NCBI GenBank assembly: GCA_022562375.1 | Contig: JADFPK010000091.1 | Span: 1-7,089, forward strand | Origin: Pseudomonadota bacterium | GTDB lineage: Bacteria; Pseudomonadota; Alphaproteobacteria; SMXQ01 | Direction: 5' to 3' | Length of the DNA: 7,089 nucleotides | Shown: in pieces, positions 5,153 through 7,089 of the stretch | Numbering within the stretch: the first letter of the stretch is position 1 | Layout of the letters: every line of letters starts with the position of its first letter | Program-made: the position numbers and the translations under genes | The notes under the pieces: generated by a model | The model's input: only the letters and a program-made list of their open reading frames with translations | The model's database searches: none | What the model was told of the DNA's origin: nothing

Positions 5153-6118
5153 TCAGACACAGATCCCCAACGGGCACATCGCGGCGGTGGCCGGCGCCGG
5201 GCCGCCCGTGATCATCCGGTCGGCGATCATCACGGTGAACAGTAAAAAGAGGTAGAGGATCGAGAAGGCGAACATCCGCTTCGCCGATGCGTTGGTGCCA
5301 TCGAACCACACACACACCGCGCCGATGACGAAGAGCGCGCCGAGGGCTGCCGCGGTAACGCCGTAAAGCGCCCCGAAAATGCCCAGCGCGTAAGGGGCCA
5401 TGACGAGAGGCGCCAATAGGATCGCATAAAGCAGTATCTGTTTCTTGGTTTCGCGCGCCCCCGCCACCACCGGCAACATCGGCACCCCGGCTTTTTCGTA
5501 ATCGTCTGAGCTACAAAGCGCCAAGGACCAGAAATGGGGCGGTGTCCACATGAAGATGATGGCGAACAGCAGCACCGGGGCGAGGCTCACCTCGCCGCTC
5601 ATGGCCGCCCAGCCGATCATCGGCGGGAAGGCGCCGGCGGCGCCGCCGATGACGATGTTCTGGGGCGTGCGCCGCTTGAGCCACATGGTATAGACGAAGA
5701 CGTAAAAGCCGATGGTGAAGGCGAGCAAGGCCGCCGCCACCAGGTTGACCGCGAGCCCCATGATCACCACCGCGCCGATGCCGAGGGTAACGCCGAATCC
5801 CAAGGCGGCGCCGGGATCGATCCGGCCCGCCGGCAAGGGCCGGTTGCGGGTCCGCTTCATGACGGCGTCGATGTCGCGGTCGTACCACATGTTGATCGCC
5901 GCGGCGGCGCCGGCGCCGACGGCGATGCACAACAGCGCCACCGCGGCGAGGAACGGATGCAGGTCGCCCGGCGCCAGAAACAAGCCCGTGAAGGCGGTGA
6001 ACACGACCAGGGACATGACCCTGGGCTTCAACAGCGCGAAGTAATCGCCGGGGCCGGAAACGTCCTCGAACGTGCTTGGATGCCTACGGCTCCCGACCCT
6101 GAGTGTGGTATCGGACAC
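5153..6118 (-). CDS. ctaB: Protoheme IX farnesyltransferase (heme O synthase)
   Basis: UbiA-type membrane prenyltransferase that adds a farnesyl group to protoheme IX to make heme O, the precursor of heme A for the oxidase. The protein is 321 residues with multiple spans. Motifs are LLKPRVM (29-35), the first Asp-rich motif NMWYDRDID (76-84, N76/D80/D84), [13 protein letters not shown] (88-100), [20 protein letters not shown] (146-165) and the second acidic region [14 protein letters not shown] (205-218). The start is the GTG at 6118, which has AGGAGG 6 nt upstream; an ATG at 6166 directly after the ctaD stop would add 16 residues encoded across a hairpin and is less likely. One oddity is LCSSDDY (201-207), where homologues usually have a basic residue (as in LYRxxDY) at the first serine. 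It ends 1 nt before coxF. Confidence 0.96.
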   Translation of the reverse strand: MSDTTLRVGSRRHPSTFEDVSGPGDYFALLKPRVMSLVVFTAFTGLFLAPGDLHPFLAAVALLCIAVGAGAAAAINMWYDRDIDAVMKRTRNRPLPAGRIDPGAALGFGVTLGIGAVVIMGLAVNLVAAALLAFTIGFYVFVYTMWLKRRTPQNIVIGGAAGAFPPMIGWAAMSGEVSLAPVLLFAIIFMWTPPHFWSLALCSSDDYEKAGVPMLPVVAGARETKKQILLYAILLAPLVMAPYALGIFGALYGVTAAALGALFVIGAVCVWFDGTNASAKRMFAFSILYLFLLFTVMIADRMITGGPAPATAAMCPLGICV

Positions 6119-6124
6119 GCAATT

Positions 6125-6130
6125 CCTCCT
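6125..6130 (-). promoter_or_regulatory. Strong Shine-Dalgarno that sets the ctaB GTG start
   Basis: The minus strand reads AGAGGAGG, then AATTGC, then GTG. A full AGGAGG with a 6-nt spacer is the best ribosome binding site in the window. It decides in favour of GTG at 6118 over the ATG at 6166. Confidence 0.8.
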
Positions 6131-6141
6131 CTGATATATAA

Positions 6142-6158
6142 CCCGGCCCCCGGCCGGG
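6142..6158 (-). terminator. GC-rich hairpin between ctaD and ctaB
   Basis: CCCGGCC and GGCCGGG form a perfect 7-bp, all-G/C stem with a 3-nt loop, 8 nt after the ctaD stop. On the minus strand it is followed by TTATATAT rather than a solid T-run. It could be a partial terminator or an RNA stability element that lowers expression of the assembly genes relative to subunit I. A full terminator is unlikely because the downstream genes belong to the same operon. Confidence 0.45.
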
Positions 6159-6166
6159 CACGTCAT

Positions 6167-7089
<923 letters not shown>

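Noticed and set aside
5496..5530. tRNA D-arm-like GTAGCTCAG on the minus strand
   Set aside because: It sits inside the continuous ctaB frame, and no acceptor stem, anticodon arm or GTTCGAATC-like T-arm follows. It is a chance match.

Overview
The window comes from a GC-rich bacterium. It is most likely an alphaproteobacterium of the Rhodospirillales/Caulobacter/Rhizobium type. The reason is the gene order ctaD-ctaB-coxF-ctaG-ctaE, which is the aa3-type cytochrome c oxidase operon of that class, with a threonine synthase gene nearby. All large genes lie on the minus strand, so the biological reading order runs from high to low coordinates. Both ends are cut: subunit I of the oxidase lacks its N-terminal part beyond 7089, and threonine synthase lacks its C-terminal end before position 1.

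Region 7089-3639 is the oxidase operon. It encodes subunit I (ctaD, heme a/a3-CuB core), heme O synthase (ctaB, which farnesylates protoheme on the way to heme A), a 48-residue single-span CoxF-type protein not annotated by simple long-ORF criteria, the CuB chaperone CtaG/Cox11, and subunit III (ctaE). The last four genes are separated by 1 or 2 nt or overlap by 4 nt (ATGA), so translational coupling is likely. A GC-rich hairpin separates ctaD from ctaB, and ctaB restarts with a very strong Shine-Dalgarno and a GTG codon. Together the genes supply two catalytic/structural subunits, heme biosynthesis and copper insertion for one enzyme.

Region 3586-2099 is a complete M32 zinc carboxypeptidase, on the same strand 52 nt after ctaE. 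Region 2098-1213 is visibly poorer in GC. It holds a 168-residue membrane protein of unknown function on the minus strand. A 31-codon Pro/Lys-rich small ORF on the plus strand has its own promoter-like elements and a good ribosome binding site, and its stop codon overlaps that of the membrane protein tail to tail. A 213-nt region lies between the small ORF and thrC, containing a perfect 7-bp dyad and a possible leader ORF. Region 1212-1 is thrC (TTG start, 404 codons seen).

The parts most worth a second look are the small ORF, the orphan membrane protein, and the fact that the DUF983/SURF1 genes often found between ctaE and thrC are missing, with the M32 and membrane-protein genes in their place. 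No RNA gene, insertion sequence, CRISPR array or recognisable defence operon was seen. The window is mostly conserved core metabolism with one small accessory-looking island.
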